Source of the DNA: Fredinandcohnia quinoae
GTDB taxonomy: Bacteria > Bacillota > Bacilli > Bacillales > Bacillaceae_L
Reading direction: 5' to 3'
DNA length: 64,000 nucleotides
Assembly: GCF_022427965.1 (NCBI RefSeq)
Contig: NZ_JAKTTI010000010.1
Location: 1 to 64,000, forward strand
Part shown: positions 19,295-28,752 of the stretch, piece by piece
Layout: the number at the start of each line of letters is the position of its first letter
Numbering within the stretch: position 1 is the first letter of the stretch
The notes under the pieces: model-generated
Databases searched by the model: none
What the model was told of the DNA's origin: nothing
The model's input: the letters and a program-made list of their open reading frames with translations, nothing else
Position numbers and translations under genes: made by a program

Positions 19295-20092
19295 CTATTC
19301 CCTTGAACGGTTTTTTCCAAGAATAAAGATTGGTTCAAGTTCATTGTCTTCATAGAGAAAAGATAGAGCAGTTATCGGTACTCTTCCTGATGTAAAAAAG
19401 CTCATTGTCATTTGGGCAAGAATATCATAGCCTGTTTCATTTTGAATATCAGCGATGATGAGTACATCCTGATGCGGTACAGCAACTGTCATTGCACCTG
19501 TTATTTTTTGATTCATCTTTTGTAAAAATGATTCATTTAATATTCTGCTTGCATCATAACCATCATTTGTATTGATAAAATAAAAAATATTACCCGCTAC
19601 AGTATCTTCTTTATATGAGATATTTAAAGAACGAATATTAAACTTAGCTATTTCCCGAATTTGGTCAGGCTGCCATTTTTCTTTATCAAGTAGTCCTTCA
19701 TCAATCAAACGATAGGTTGTACCTAAATCTAATGCATAATAAATTCGAGTTTCTGCAGTATGCTCATCATATAATAGCTTTTTACCATCACTGGCTTCTG
19801 TAGGAAATGATGTTGATCGGATGACAGGAAAAATATTCTTCTCCTTACCTGATAGCTCCTGTGGTTTGTTCATTACGGTTAAGGATTCCTCAATATAGTA
19901 AATCACTTCATCCACACTCTTACTTCCTTCGGCCTCATACTTTGCGACAATACCAGGAAGTAATATTGTAATGCCTTTTTTTGTTGATTTATCTTCAACT
20001 CGTAATGTATCCTTTTCCCGATCAAATGTGAATTGCCAATCAGATCGCGATAATTTATCTTCGATTATTTTTTTTAATTTCTTTGAATCCAT
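19295..20092 (-). CDS. ytpQ: DUF1444 protein YtpQ
   Basis: 265 residues, soluble, without signal peptide or membrane segments; it matches the UPF0354/DUF1444 family of Firmicutes (B. subtilis YtpQ, about the same length). Function is unknown. It lies 34 bases downstream of the thioredoxin-like ytpP and probably shares its transcript. GAGGAAACGAGGT precedes ATG 20092. Confidence 0.88.
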   Translation of the reverse strand: MDSKKLKKIIEDKLSRSDWQFTFDREKDTLRVEDKSTKKGITILLPGIVAKYEAEGSKSVDEVIYYIEESLTVMNKPQELSGKEKNIFPVIRSTSFPTEASDGKKLLYDEHTAETRIYYALDLGTTYRLIDEGLLDKEKWQPDQIREIAKFNIRSLNISYKEDTVAGNIFYFINTNDGYDASRILNESFLQKMNQKITGAMTVAVPHQDVLIIADIQNETGYDILAQMTMSFFTSGRVPITALSFLYEDNELEPIFILGKNRSRE

Positions 20093-20126
20093 ACCTCGTT
20101 TCCTCTTTTCAAAATATTGTAGCTAC

Positions 20127-20444
20127 TCAATTAGAGAGGCTATTAATGAATTCCTCAATTTCCTCTTTTGTTTTACGATCCTTACTAACAAAACGACCTA
20201 ACTCAACCTCATTTTCATATGCAACAAAGCTTGGAATACCGAAAATATTTAATGAAACACATAAATCAATAAATTCATCACGATCAACATAATAAAAAGT
20301 ATATTGTGAATATGCCTTCTCAATTTCAGGAAGCACTGGTTCAATTACTCGGCAATCAGGGCACCAATCCGCTGAAAACATAAAGATACTTTTCCCAGAT
20401 TTTATAATTTCATTATATTGTTCAATACTTTCTAACTTTTTCAT
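20127..20444 (-). CDS. ytpP: Thioredoxin-like protein YtpP
   Basis: 105 residues with a thioredoxin fold and active site WCPDC (about residues 29-33) instead of WCGPC. The cis-proline is in GIPSFVAY. Likely a cytoplasmic thiol-disulfide oxidoreductase. ATG at 20444 is used because GGAGG lies 8 bases before it; the longer frame adds 10 residues from the ribosome binding region. Confidence 0.9.
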   Translation of the reverse strand: MKKLESIEQYNEIIKSGKSIFMFSADWCPDCRVIEPVLPEIEKAYSQYTFYYVDRDEFIDLCVSLNIFGIPSFVAYENEVELGRFVSKDRKTKEEIEEFINSLSN

Positions 20445-20513
20445 GAGAAAACCTCCATCTTGAATAGTGAACATTTGTTATTATTATGATATATATTATC
20501 TTTAAAAACAAAT

Positions 20514-20541
20514 AAAAGCCCTCAGTATGAACTGAGGGCTT
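20514..20541 (-). terminator. Terminator of the lipoprotein gene
   Basis: AGCCCTCAGT, loop of 4, ACTGAGGGCT: a perfect 10-bp stem followed on the minus strand by TTTTATTTG. Confidence 0.85.
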
Positions 20542-20546
20542 GTCGA

Positions 20547-21050
20547 CTAATATTTTACTGAGGATACGACCTTCATCATTTCTGTGGCATTTTCTGTAAT
20601 GTCGCTTACCTTTGTTTCTGTTGTCATTTTGACTCCACCGATTCCTACCGATAACAGGTAGAGTTTATCATCTATTTCATAGGCCTTAACATAGCCAAAA
20701 CGATCCTTATCTTTGAATGTTTTATCAATTTCAAACTTCGAATCCTTAGATTGGATTGATTGATACATAGCATCGCTTGCTTTGCCTTCATTTGGATTGA
20801 CAAATAGGATAAATATTTGGTCTCCTTTTTTAAAAATAAGGTTATTATCTCCTTTTTTATCGATTTTCATATCCTTTGGAAGGTAATATGCGATATCTTC
20901 ATACTCATTATTTGTTTTATTTGGTTCAGCTTTAAAAGTTTGTTCAACAGCTTTGTTCGTTTCTTTAGCCTCATCCTCAATTGAAGAACAGCCTACCAAT
21001 AGCGCCATTAATATAAAGAAGCCAACAATAAGGATCTTCCCATTTTTCAT
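20547..21050 (-). CDS. Putative lipoprotein of unknown function
   Basis: 167 residues with a lipoprotein signal (hydrophobic ILIVGFFILMALLVGC, lipidated Cys21). The mature part is charged and soluble and shows a small alpha/beta-like pattern without recognised motifs. ATG at 21050 is preferred to an upstream GTG because GGGTGAGAG lies upstream. It stands alone between two terminators. I do not recognise the family. Confidence 0.75.
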   Translation of the reverse strand: MKNGKILIVGFFILMALLVGCSSIEDEAKETNKAVEQTFKAEPNKTNNEYEDIAYYLPKDMKIDKKGDNNLIFKKGDQIFILFVNPNEGKASDAMYQSIQSKDSKFEIDKTFKDKDRFGYVKAYEIDDKLYLLSVGIGGVKMTTETKVSDITENATEMMKVVSSVKY

Positions 21051-21167
21051 TTTTTTCTCTCTCACCCTTTACAATTTAAAATATCTATTATTAATAATAA
21101 CCTTTTATTTTCCTTATCATCAATACTTATCTACTATTTTCATTCAAAAACCTATTTAAGGGGATTC

Positions 21168-21686
21168 CTACCAATTATTCATTCGATAGGTATATTGACC
21201 TACTAATAGCTTTACTACATGTGTAAACATATCTGTTCGGTTGACATAGCCATTTGTGAAAATTCCAATGGCTCCTTCTTTTGAACGGACATCTTTTTGT
21301 TTCGTGTATTCCTCCATCACTTCACTTAGTTCTTTTCCCGCTCTTACTCCATTGGCTACTTCTTCTGGAAGTAAAATTCTCGCCCCTCCAGCAATAATTG
21401 GCGGCTTGTCCCCATCTACTATGGCGCCCCAATTACATAAAAATAATCCATGATCTGAAGAAAAGACTCCACCCTCCAAACCAATTCCAATATCTGTATT
21501 TTCCTTTTCTAATGAATTTCTTGCTCGATTAATGGCACCCTGAATTGTTTCTTTATCTGTTAATGGTTGTGCAGAGACGCCAGATGGTACTGATGTTTCA
21601 ATGAAGTGAGCATCGATTCCTTGAAACCCTAGTTTAATTGCAGCTACCTTAGTCGGATTTTTTGTACCGATTGCGATGTTTAACAT
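21168..21686 (-). CDS. DUF84 / YjjX-type non-canonical purine NTP phosphatase
   Basis: 172 residues starting MLNIAIGTKNPTKVAAI, the signature of the inosine/xanthosine triphosphatase fold. Members hydrolyse damaged purine nucleotides (ITP, XTP). The GIGLEGGV segment (around 70-77) is the family's substrate loop. ATG at 21686 follows AAGAGGTG; a GTG three codons earlier overlaps that ribosome binding site and is rejected. Confidence 0.8.
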   Translation of the reverse strand: MLNIAIGTKNPTKVAAIKLGFQGIDAHFIETSVPSGVSAQPLTDKETIQGAINRARNSLEKENTDIGIGLEGGVFSSDHGLFLCNWGAIVDGDKPPIIAGGARILLPEEVANGVRAGKELSEVMEEYTKQKDVRSKEGAIGIFTNGYVNRTDMFTHVVKLLVGQYTYRMNNW

Positions 21687-21717
21687 ATCATACACCTCTT
21701 ATTAATATACAAACAAA

Positions 21718-21745
21718 TGGGGCCATATCGATAAGGCCCCTTATT
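21718..21745 (-). terminator. Hairpin between ytoP and the DUF84 gene
   Basis: GGGGCC and GGCCCC arms around ATCGATA, next to moderate T-runs. It probably terminates transcription from the ytoP side. Confidence 0.5.
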
Positions 21746-21893
21746 TAATCAATTATGCCTTGGCGTATTTGCGCTGTCGTAGGCTTTAAGCCCACACGAC
21801 GTGGGTCACTCAGACGTTGCCACAGGATGTGGCGTTCTTAGTCTGAGTTCCTTAACTTCAGTCGGGGTTTGAACCCTTACTGAATAAAGTTAA
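21746..21893. repeat. Dispersed intergenic repeat, copy 1
   Basis: A non-coding block beginning TTAATCAAT-TATGCCTTGGCGTATTTG and ending CTGAATAAAGTTAA. Both ends recur in the element at 42056-42281. Inside are hairpins: CCCAC-ACGAC-GTGGG, the module GTTGCCACAGGATGTGGC (around 21817-21834), and a stem with GGGTT/AACCC. The right edge supplies the TAA stop of ytoP. No open reading frame is present. Confidence 0.75.
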
Positions 21894-22963
21894 CTATTTT
21901 TTCGAATAGCATCCACTGTTGCACGATCTGATGCTTTTACAAGTGTCACAAGTAATTCTTTCGCTGCCGCATAGTCATCAACATGGATTATTGATGCATG
22001 TGTATGAATATATCTTGAGCAAATACCTATTACTGCTGATGGTACTCCTTCGTTCGAAATATGGACTTGGCCCGCATCTGTTCCACCTTGGGAAACAAAA
22101 TATTGATATGGAATCTTATTTGATTCAGCAGTATCCAATACAAACTCTCTCATTCCACGGTGAGTTACCATTGAACGGTCATAAATGCGCAACAGTGCTC
22201 CTTGACCAAGCTTACCGAATGAATTTTTATCACCAGTCATGTCATTAGCAGGACTTGCATCTAAGGCATAAAAGATATCAGGGTTAATCATTGTAGATGC
22301 AGTTTGTGCTCCTCTTAAACCTACTTCTTCCTGCACAGTAGCCCCTGAGTACAATGTGTTAGGAAGTTTAATATCTTTTACTTCTTTAAGCAATTCAACA
22401 GCTAGTCCACAACCGTATCGGTTATCCCATGCTTTTGCTAATATTTTCTTCGGATTTGCCATTGGAGTAAATGGACAAATCGGTAAAATTTGTTGACCAG
22501 GCTTTATGCCTACTCGAATTGCATCCTCACGATCATCTGCACCAATATCGATCATCATATTTTTTATATCCATCGGCTTTTTACGTTGATCTTCTTCAAG
22601 TAAATGTGGAGGGATCGAACCAATTACACCTACAATTGGACCATTTTCAGTTATGATTTGTACACGTTGCGCCAATAACACTTGGCTCCACCAACCACCA
22701 AGGGTTTGGAATCGAAGCATCCCATTATCAGTTATAGAGGTAACCATAAAACCAACTTCGTCCATATGACCAGCAACCATTACAGTAGGACCATTGGCAT
22801 CCCCACGTTTCACACCGAAAATACTACCTAAACCATCCTGAACAACTTCATCTGAGTATTTCTCAAGCTCCGAACGCATGAACTTTCTTACTTGATGTTC
22901 ATTACCAGGTGCACCAGGCAGCTCTGTTAACGTTTTAAAAAGCTCTAATGTTTCTTGTTTCAT
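21890..22963 (-). CDS. ytoP: M42-family aminopeptidase YtoP
   Basis: The 357-residue zinc/cobalt peptidase of the glutamyl-aminopeptidase/endoglucanase-like family forms large tetrahedral particles. Metal and catalytic motifs: AGHMDEVGF (His and Asp), [16 protein letters not shown] (bridging Asp), [12 protein letters not shown] (catalytic Glu pair), and [11 protein letters not shown] near the end. The stop codon TAA coincides with the edge of a repeat element. A second M42 protein is encoded at 61727. Confidence 0.93.
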   Translation of the reverse strand: MKQETLELFKTLTELPGAPGNEHQVRKFMRSELEKYSDEVVQDGLGSIFGVKRGDANGPTVMVAGHMDEVGFMVTSITDNGMLRFQTLGGWWSQVLLAQRVQIITENGPIVGVIGSIPPHLLEEDQRKKPMDIKNMMIDIGADDREDAIRVGIKPGQQILPICPFTPMANPKKILAKAWDNRYGCGLAVELLKEVKDIKLPNTLYSGATVQEEVGLRGAQTASTMINPDIFYALDASPANDMTGDKNSFGKLGQGALLRIYDRSMVTHRGMREFVLDTAESNKIPYQYFVSQGGTDAGQVHISNEGVPSAVIGICSRYIHTHASIIHVDDYAAAKELLVTLVKASDRATVDAIRKNS

Positions 22964-23126
22964 TGTTATTTCTCCCTTCGGATATGCAAGATACGTAAAA
23001 CTATTATGTAATAATAATAATAATAATATTTAGTATATCGAAATTTCTGTCAGCTTTCCATACTTTACTGTGCGAAGAAACAAAAATTTATGTATACTTA
23101 TCTTATGAAGTTGAGGAGGGATTGCG

Positions 23127-23435
23127 GTGAGCTGGAAAAAGTTCATTCTCGGTGTTGGTGTCGGTTTTGCTGGAGCACTTATTGTAAAGGAAGCATTAAA
23201 ACAATATGAAATTTCAGGTGAAAAAGCCCTAAAACTAGTCAAAGAAGAATTTAAAAAGAATGGTCCAATTGATGGCTCATGGATCCAAATGGAACCAGAA
23301 AGTTACATAAAATCAGAAATCTTGTACAAAGTATATAAAGGCGGAATTTCACGTACAGTTGATATGCAAGACCAACATTATGAATTCATTGTAGATGCCA
23401 AGACAGGAACTATTTTAGAAGTGTCACCTCTTTAA
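23127..23435 (+). CDS. ytzB: PepSY-domain protein YtzB
   Basis: 102 residues beginning with GTG behind GAGGAGGG. An N-terminal hydrophobic stretch (about residues 4-20) probably anchors or exports it, followed by one PepSY domain (YEFIVDAKTGTILEVS at the end), a fold often linked to peptidase inhibition. The location next to ytnP and ytoP matches B. subtilis. Function is unproven. Confidence 0.85.
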   Translation: MSWKKFILGVGVGFAGALIVKEALKQYEISGEKALKLVKEEFKKNGPIDGSWIQMEPESYIKSEILYKVYKGGISRTVDMQDQHYEFIVDAKTGTILEVSPL

Positions 23436-23461
23436 GAGATGACGCTTCTTTACTTTATTTT

Positions 23462-24307
23462 CTACTCTCTGACCCTTTTGACAGATTCAATGATTTCCCC
23501 ATTATTATCCCACTTAATTGCACGATAATGTGCATCATGGTAAAAGCTATACCAAGCATGGTTATCCATACCAGTTTTCATCCACTTTTGCTTTTGCTCA
23601 ATCGAAGTCATTGGATAATCATCATATGCCATCACCCATAGTACATTTTGATGAGCGTGGGTCGGCATAATATCTGCCATATGGATTAAGAGTTCACCTT
23701 GATTTTCAATCGTGATAATCGAGTGACCATCACTATGACCACCGGTATGAAACATTTTAATTCCATCGATAATCTCCTGTTCACCGTGAAAAGTACGGAC
23801 CTGACTCTGAATGGCTTCCCAATTTTCTTTCCAGTACGTATTACGTGATCTGATATTAGGATTTTTCATTTCTTCCCATTCAACATCAGATGTATAAATG
23901 ATAGCGTTATCAAAAGTCGATATAAGCCTATCATTCTCCCATTTCGTTAGTCCACATGCATGATCATAATGCATATGAGTCATTAACACAATATCAATAT
24001 CACTAGATGAAAGGCCCAGTTCTTGTAAAGATTGCTCTACAGATGATTCCTCAAGAACACCCATATTTCTTTTCATTTTTTCAGACATTTTATCATTTCC
24101 AATACCTGATTCAATAAGAATATATTTATCACCTACTGATAGTAGTATCGGATCTGTACGTAATTCAATTTGATTTTTATCATTGACTGGATATTTTCTA
24201 GTCCAAAGTGGTTTTGGAACAACTCCAAACATAGCACCACCATCTAAATATGTAATACCACCACTAAGCCATGTTAATGTAATATCTCCAATCTTTAGTT
24301 TCTCCAT
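23462..24307 (-). CDS. ytnP: N-acyl-homoserine-lactonase-like metallohydrolase YtnP
   Basis: The 281-residue metallo-beta-lactamase fold has the dinuclear zinc motif [10 protein letters not shown] and later ligands in TGGHSDGHS and [11 protein letters not shown]. It matches B. subtilis YtnP throughout and at exact length. YtnP has lactonase (quorum-quenching) activity and affects Streptomyces signalling. ATG at 24307 follows GGTGGGGATGAA; the upstream in-frame codons have no homologous counterpart. Confidence 0.93.
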   Translation of the reverse strand: MEKLKIGDITLTWLSGGITYLDGGAMFGVVPKPLWTRKYPVNDKNQIELRTDPILLSVGDKYILIESGIGNDKMSEKMKRNMGVLEESSVEQSLQELGLSSSDIDIVLMTHMHYDHACGLTKWENDRLISTFDNAIIYTSDVEWEEMKNPNIRSRNTYWKENWEAIQSQVRTFHGEQEIIDGIKMFHTGGHSDGHSIITIENQGELLIHMADIMPTHAHQNVLWVMAYDDYPMTSIEQKQKWMKTGMDNHAWYSFYHDAHYRAIKWDNNGEIIESVKRVRE

Positions 24308-24420
24308 TTCATCCCCACCTTTTTCAAATATACATGTCCATTCTAACATTTCTGTGAATTTTTAAAAATATGGTTCTGTTAAATCTAATTTTTGATTATT
24401 ACGCTCATCCAAAAACAAAG

Positions 24421-24449
24421 AAAACCCATGAACATTATAGTCATGGGTC
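24421..24449 (-). terminator. Terminator of trmB
   Basis: ACCCATGA and TCATGGGT stem, followed on the minus strand by TTTCTTTG. Confidence 0.75.
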
Positions 24450-24455
24450 TATTAT

Positions 24456-25103
24456 TCATTTCATATTTTGATATTTAACTTCGGAACGGTATATTGGATG
24501 GCCCATTTTTGAAAATTTTTCTTCATACTCAGTCATGATATTTCCTTCGAAATCACTATTATGGAGATCAAGACTCACATTTGTTAAAAGAAGGCCATAT
24601 TCTGAAAAACTTCGTAAAGAATATTCAAATAAACTACGATTATCGGTCTTAAAATGAATTTCTCCACCATCTACAAGTATTCTTTCATACCTAGCTAAAA
24701 AGGTTTTATAGGTTAATCTTCTTTTTTCATGTCTCGTTTTAGGCCAAGGGTCAGAAAAATTAAGATAGATTTGATCTACATCACCTTTGGCAAAGCAATC
24801 TTCAAGATTTTCCGCATTAAAATTGATTAATTTTAAATTAGTTACCTCTGCTTCAATTAATCGGTCTAATGCCGCCACAATCACTCTTTCAGATAATTCA
24901 ATCCCAATATAATTAATTGATGGATTTGCTTTTGCCATTTCGGTAATAAAGCGACCTTTACCAGTTCCAACCTCTATATGAATCGGGTTATCATTCCCAA
25001 AAGCTTTTTTCCAATTACCTTTATATTCAATTGGATTTCCAACAACAAATTGTGGATATGCAGCTAATTTATCTTTAGCCCAAGGCTTATGCCTCATGCG
25101 CAT
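24456..25103 (-). CDS. trmB: tRNA (guanine-N7)-methyltransferase
   Basis: The 215-residue Rossmann-fold SAM enzyme forms m7G46 in tRNA variable loops. The SAM motif is [11 protein letters not shown] and the substrate motif [18 protein letters not shown] is diagnostic. ATG at 25103 (MRMRHKPWA) follows GAGGT. Its context, next to ytnP, ytzH and ytmP, is conserved in bacilli. Confidence 0.95.
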   Translation of the reverse strand: MRMRHKPWAKDKLAAYPQFVVGNPIEYKGNWKKAFGNDNPIHIEVGTGKGRFITEMAKANPSINYIGIELSERVIVAALDRLIEAEVTNLKLINFNAENLEDCFAKGDVDQIYLNFSDPWPKTRHEKRRLTYKTFLARYERILVDGGEIHFKTDNRSLFEYSLRSFSEYGLLLTNVSLDLHNSDFEGNIMTEYEEKFSKMGHPIYRSEVKYQNMK

Positions 25104-25235
25104 GTTATAACCTCATTTCTTATGATAATGCATGAAAAAAGATCGACTGTATCAGCGATCAATTTTCACTTGAATAAAATTGTATGATATATGGAAATTT
25201 AGTATATATGACCATTACAAAAAGGAAGTGCAGCC

Positions 25236-25514
25236 ATGCCAATTAATCATACACATCAAATTGACATTTTGAAGGACATTTTATCCAATCACCAACTCGA
25301 TTGCTGTGGTACTGTGGCAGAGTGTGAACAATTAGAACGCTTAATACAATCATTATTAGTTAATCCCAATATTGAACAAAGTGTAAAAGATGTTCTGACA
25401 GACGTTTATACGTATAGTCAAACAGGTAAGTATACACAGCAACTTGAAAACCATATTACGTCCCATCAAAATCAATTGTCAAATTGGATTTCAGATATTG
25501 ATCAATTATCTTAA
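25236..25514 (+). CDS. ytzH: YtzH-like protein
   Basis: 92 residues, acidic, probably all-helical, with a Cys-Cys pair at residues 23-24 (LDCCGTVAECEQLERLIQ). Length and position match B. subtilis YtzH. Function is unknown. Its last 9 bases overlap the 3' end of the convergent ytmP. Confidence 0.85.
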   Translation: MPINHTHQIDILKDILSNHQLDCCGTVAECEQLERLIQSLLVNPNIEQSVKDVLTDVYTYSQTGKYTQQLENHITSHQNQLSNWISDIDQLS

Positions 25515-26312
25515 TAATTGGTTTAAATAATGAGTCCAGTGCTTTACTTCTTTTTCCTTATTTTTTGATTTATACCAAATTATTGAATGAACAGTTTGTG
25601 CAATCACATACCAATTCATTCTAAGTAAAAGCTGTTCTGATAACGTTATGCCATATAGACTGAGCCAAGATGGCCAGTCTTCTTTCTTTATATACCAGTG
25701 CAGAAGCATGCCTAAGTCCATTGCTGGGTCTGCAATCATCGCACCGTCCCAATCGATTAAATATAGCTTGTCTACATCAGTTAATAACCAATTATTATGA
25801 TTCACATCTGAATGACATACAACATGTGAATCATATTGAACATTCATTTCTTCTTTTTCAAGAAAATCAAGTGCCTTTTTAATAATATGGCTTTGTCTTA
25901 ATTCCTTATCAATCATAAGTGAATTAAGAATTTCACTTAAAATATCCTTTGGTAAAATAGCCTTTTTTCCTAGTCTTTTCAACATATCTAATAATTCCGC
26001 AGAATGATGAATCTTCTTTAATAGTCCTGCCACATTTTGCCCGTACATTTCAACTGGTTCTAGTTCACGACCACTTAGCCAATGTTGTGCGGTTATCACA
26101 TCTCCATTTTCAAGACGTTTTGTCCAAATTAACTTTGGAACAATTCCCTCGGCAGATAGGACCGCCAGAAATGGTGATGAGTTTCTTTTTAAAAATAATT
26201 TTCTACCATTATGATGAGCGAAATATGCATCCCCAGTTGCACCTCCTGCAGGAGAGATTTCCCACTCACTTCCTAATACATATTCCAACCAGTTCACCTT
26301 CAATATAAACAC
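25506..26312 (-). CDS. ytmP: Choline-kinase/aminoglycoside-phosphotransferase-fold protein YtmP
   Basis: A small-molecule kinase fold of 260-268 residues: the ATP loop region near PAGGATGDAYFAHH, catalytic loop VVCHSDVNHNNWLL (Asp and Asn) and metal aspartate LYLIDWDGAMIADPAMDLG. The substrate is unknown; it could be choline, a thiamine precursor or another alcohol. The start is uncertain: GTG 26312 behind AGGGA, or TTG 26288 behind a better GAAGGTGA, which gives MEYVLGSEWE. The gap 26313-26529 holds only a weak stem (AACTATTG/CAATAGTT). Confidence 0.87.
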   Translation of the reverse strand: MFILKVNWLEYVLGSEWEISPAGGATGDAYFAHHNGRKLFLKRNSSPFLAVLSAEGIVPKLIWTKRLENGDVITAQHWLSGRELEPVEMYGQNVAGLLKKIHHSAELLDMLKRLGKKAILPKDILSEILNSLMIDKELRQSHIIKKALDFLEKEEMNVQYDSHVVCHSDVNHNNWLLTDVDKLYLIDWDGAMIADPAMDLGMLLHWYIKKEDWPSWLSLYGITLSEQLLLRMNWYVIAQTVHSIIWYKSKNKEKEVKHWTHYLNQLLR

Positions 26313-26529
26313 AACATTTCCCTATATTTAATAGTTGATTTCATTCAAGGATTCAATAATCCTTGCGAACAACTCCTACATTAAAAATAAAAAAGACAAC
26401 TATTGGGAAATAGTAAAAATTCAATAGTTATCATTTATATATTTTAGCGATTTTTTACATTTAAAGTCAAGAAAAAGTGACATTTTAGGTAAGTAAAATT
26501 ATTATTTTTTAGTTAAAAGGTACTAATTA

Positions 26530-27468
26530 CTATTTCTTTACTAAAAATGACATTTTTTTATGTTCAGCAGATACTTTGAGTGGTACTTTCCCGATTAATT
26601 CCCCATCTGCATGTACTAGCATCTTCTGCTTCGAATCTATTAAAATATTTGTGCCTTTTTCCTGGATTACTTCTTTGAATTTTGTATGCTTACCAAAAAA
26701 GACACTTCCAAATACAAGTAAAAGCTTAAAACGAGACAAATTATGAACGATCGTAACATCAAATTGGCCATCCTTTGTACTAGCAGTTGGTGCAATTTTC
26801 ATTCCACCACCATAGTATTTTTGATTGGAAATCGTTATAAACCAAACATTTTGATATGTACTGGTTTTTCCATCAATTGAAACCGTGATTTCAGATCTTT
26901 CATAAGTAAATAAAGTACGGACGACTGCTCCAACATAAGCAAGTGAGCCTAATCTGACTTTATTTAAGTATTTTTTCATTTTAGATTCATTTGTTAGTTT
27001 TGCTACTGCTGCATCAAAGCCAGCCCCGAGACTACTTACAAAATAATGTGGTTTCGAAAGCCCACTTACTTTAAATTTTCCTATATCATGAAGGACTCCA
27101 TTTTTATGTTTGTTTTTAAGAATGAAAGATAAGGCTACTTGTGGTGATTTAGGGATGGAGAAGCCTCGTGAGAAATCATTGCCTGATCCGGCTGGAATAT
27201 AACCTATTTTTATCGAAGGAAACTCTACCAATCCATTAACAACCTCATGTATTGTACCATCCCCTCCAACCGCAATAATCGCATCTATTTTCTCATCAAA
27301 CATCGTTGCAATTTGTTTCGAAATCTCCTGTGCATGCTTCGGATATTTTGTGAAAAATGACCGATAATTGACATTTTGATTATCCAACTCATCTTTTAAT
27401 TTATTCCACAATTTTATACATCTACCATTACCGGCTTTTATATTTACAATGAAAAATAGTTTTTTCAT
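26530..27468 (-). CDS. ytlR: Diacylglycerol-kinase-family lipid kinase YtlR
   Basis: 312 residues with the DAGK catalytic signature AVGGDGTIHEVVNG (around residues 68-80) and GYIPAGSGNDFSR. It is related to DgkB/YegS lipid kinases that phosphorylate diacylglycerol or similar lipids at the membrane. AAGGTTGATTCT before ATG 27468 is a moderate ribosome binding site. Confidence 0.88.
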   Translation of the reverse strand: MKKLFFIVNIKAGNGRCIKLWNKLKDELDNQNVNYRSFFTKYPKHAQEISKQIATMFDEKIDAIIAVGGDGTIHEVVNGLVEFPSIKIGYIPAGSGNDFSRGFSIPKSPQVALSFILKNKHKNGVLHDIGKFKVSGLSKPHYFVSSLGAGFDAAVAKLTNESKMKKYLNKVRLGSLAYVGAVVRTLFTYERSEITVSIDGKTSTYQNVWFITISNQKYYGGGMKIAPTASTKDGQFDVTIVHNLSRFKLLLVFGSVFFGKHTKFKEVIQEKGTNILIDSKQKMLVHADGELIGKVPLKVSAEHKKMSFLVKK

Positions 27469-27555
27469 AGAATCAACCTTCTACACTATGACATATTCTT
27501 TTATAGTATTTTAATTATACGATTTTGACAATATATTTCCGAATACTTAAAACGC

Positions 27556-27583
27556 AAAAAGAAGCAATACTTTCATTGCTTCT
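27556..27583 (-). terminator. Terminator of ytlQ
   Basis: AGAAGCAAT, 6-base loop, ATTGCTTCT, then TTTTTGCGTTT on the minus strand. It directly abuts the stop codon. Confidence 0.85.
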
Positions 27584-27584
27584 C

Positions 27585-28520
27585 TTAGTCCATACGACGT
27601 ACATATGTTGTCTGACAATATTGTAATAAGGAATTCGCTGCTTTTAGCTGCATATGCTTTAATGGTGTTGAAAGGTTTCTCATCGATGTAAACCACTGTT
27701 CATAGTTTCTTTTTTCAACTAATTCGATATCATATGGTACCAGTGGATAATCAAAATAACCTGTCCGATTAAGCACAACCTTATGTACCGGCATTTCAAC
27801 TTCATAGAGGGCATAAAGCTTCCTCACAATTCTTTCCATCCGATTCAATCCAATTAGTGGCGATAATTGTTTTCTTTCTGTTATCCCATTTCGTTCAGTC
27901 CAAAAACGTTCATTAGACCCGATGAATACACTATTCTTTTTTCCTTCAAGAAGCGTGATACACCATGTTGCTACTGGGCTAATTAAAATGATGTCTACTT
28001 CGATTGGTGCTTTTTTTAATAGAAAAATGGGTTTATATAGGACTAGATAAGTATCTGGAAATCGTTGGAGAAAATACTTCAAATCATCATCATAATAAAA
28101 TCCTCGATCAACGAATGATTTTTCTCTAACCGTTGAACTGGCCCATTTCATTTGAAACTTAAAAATATGATCTAGAAAGGATTGTTTAACTTCATCTAAT
28201 GTCGATAATTCATGTGTATAAACAAATGAAAAGTCGGTGTCATCTTGGACAGTTAAACCTTCTCTCTTCACTTCAAATCCAGTGTTTTCCTTGCTTTTTT
28301 TTAATCGTTTGAAGGGGCGAAAAATAGAAGGTTTCTCCTCCTCAACCTTTTCCTCTTCTTCAGAGGGAGCTGTTCCTAAAGTATGGAGTTCACCTTCATC
28401 CCAAGCATTTTTCACTTTTTCCCATTGTTGTTTTTTTAAACGGATAAATTGCCCAGGGTACCGATATGTGTCAATTTCATATCTAGATATATAGTCCTGT
28501 AGCTTAATTAATTGTCCCAA
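27585..28520 (-). CDS. ytlQ: Uncharacterised protein, probably YtlQ orthologue
   Basis: 311 residues, cytoplasmic, with a glutamate/lysine-rich linker (about 53-80) between a small N-terminal region and a C-terminal alpha/beta domain. The segment EVDIILISPVATWCITLLEG (about 175-194) resembles the core of NERD-type nuclease-related domains, but I cannot see a complete active site. The symbol is by position (ytlR-ytlQ-ytlP order of B. subtilis). Function is unknown. Confidence 0.65.
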   Translation of the reverse strand: MGQLIKLQDYISRYEIDTYRYPGQFIRLKKQQWEKVKNAWDEGELHTLGTAPSEEEEKVEEEKPSIFRPFKRLKKSKENTGFEVKREGLTVQDDTDFSFVYTHELSTLDEVKQSFLDHIFKFQMKWASSTVREKSFVDRGFYYDDDLKYFLQRFPDTYLVLYKPIFLLKKAPIEVDIILISPVATWCITLLEGKKNSVFIGSNERFWTERNGITERKQLSPLIGLNRMERIVRKLYALYEVEMPVHKVVLNRTGYFDYPLVPYDIELVEKRNYEQWFTSMRNLSTPLKHMQLKAANSLLQYCQTTYVRRMD

Positions 28521-28585
28521 CTAATAACTCCACCTTTAACTTAATAAAACTAACGAACATACTTTACAAACAGCACTATACTTTG

Positions 28586-28717
28586 TTGTTGATTTCCGCT
28601 ACAGCCACTCGCTTTCCGCGGGCGGTCCGGGAGCCTCCTCGTCGCTATGCTCCTGTGGGGTCTCCCCTGGACACGCTTTTCCCGCAGGAGTCTCGTACCT
28701 TCTGCTACAATCAACAA
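28586..28717. repeat. MITE-like repeat with 9-bp terminal inverted repeats
   Basis: The 132-bp GC-rich island is bounded by TTGTTGATT and AATCAACAA. The interior has hairpins (CCGCGGGCGG; GCAGGAGTCTCGTACCTTC with its partner GAGCCTCCTCGTCG). I recognise the sequence type as a dispersed element common in intergenic regions of bacilli. It has no coding capacity and lies between lrgB and ytlQ. Confidence 0.7.
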
Positions 28718-28752
28718 TGTGCTTAAATTAATATTTTGCTTTAATACCTACA

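Noticed and set aside
23005-23035. TAATAATAAT trinucleotide run before ytzB
   Set aside because: Short AT-rich simple sequence with no sign of function; common in such genomes.
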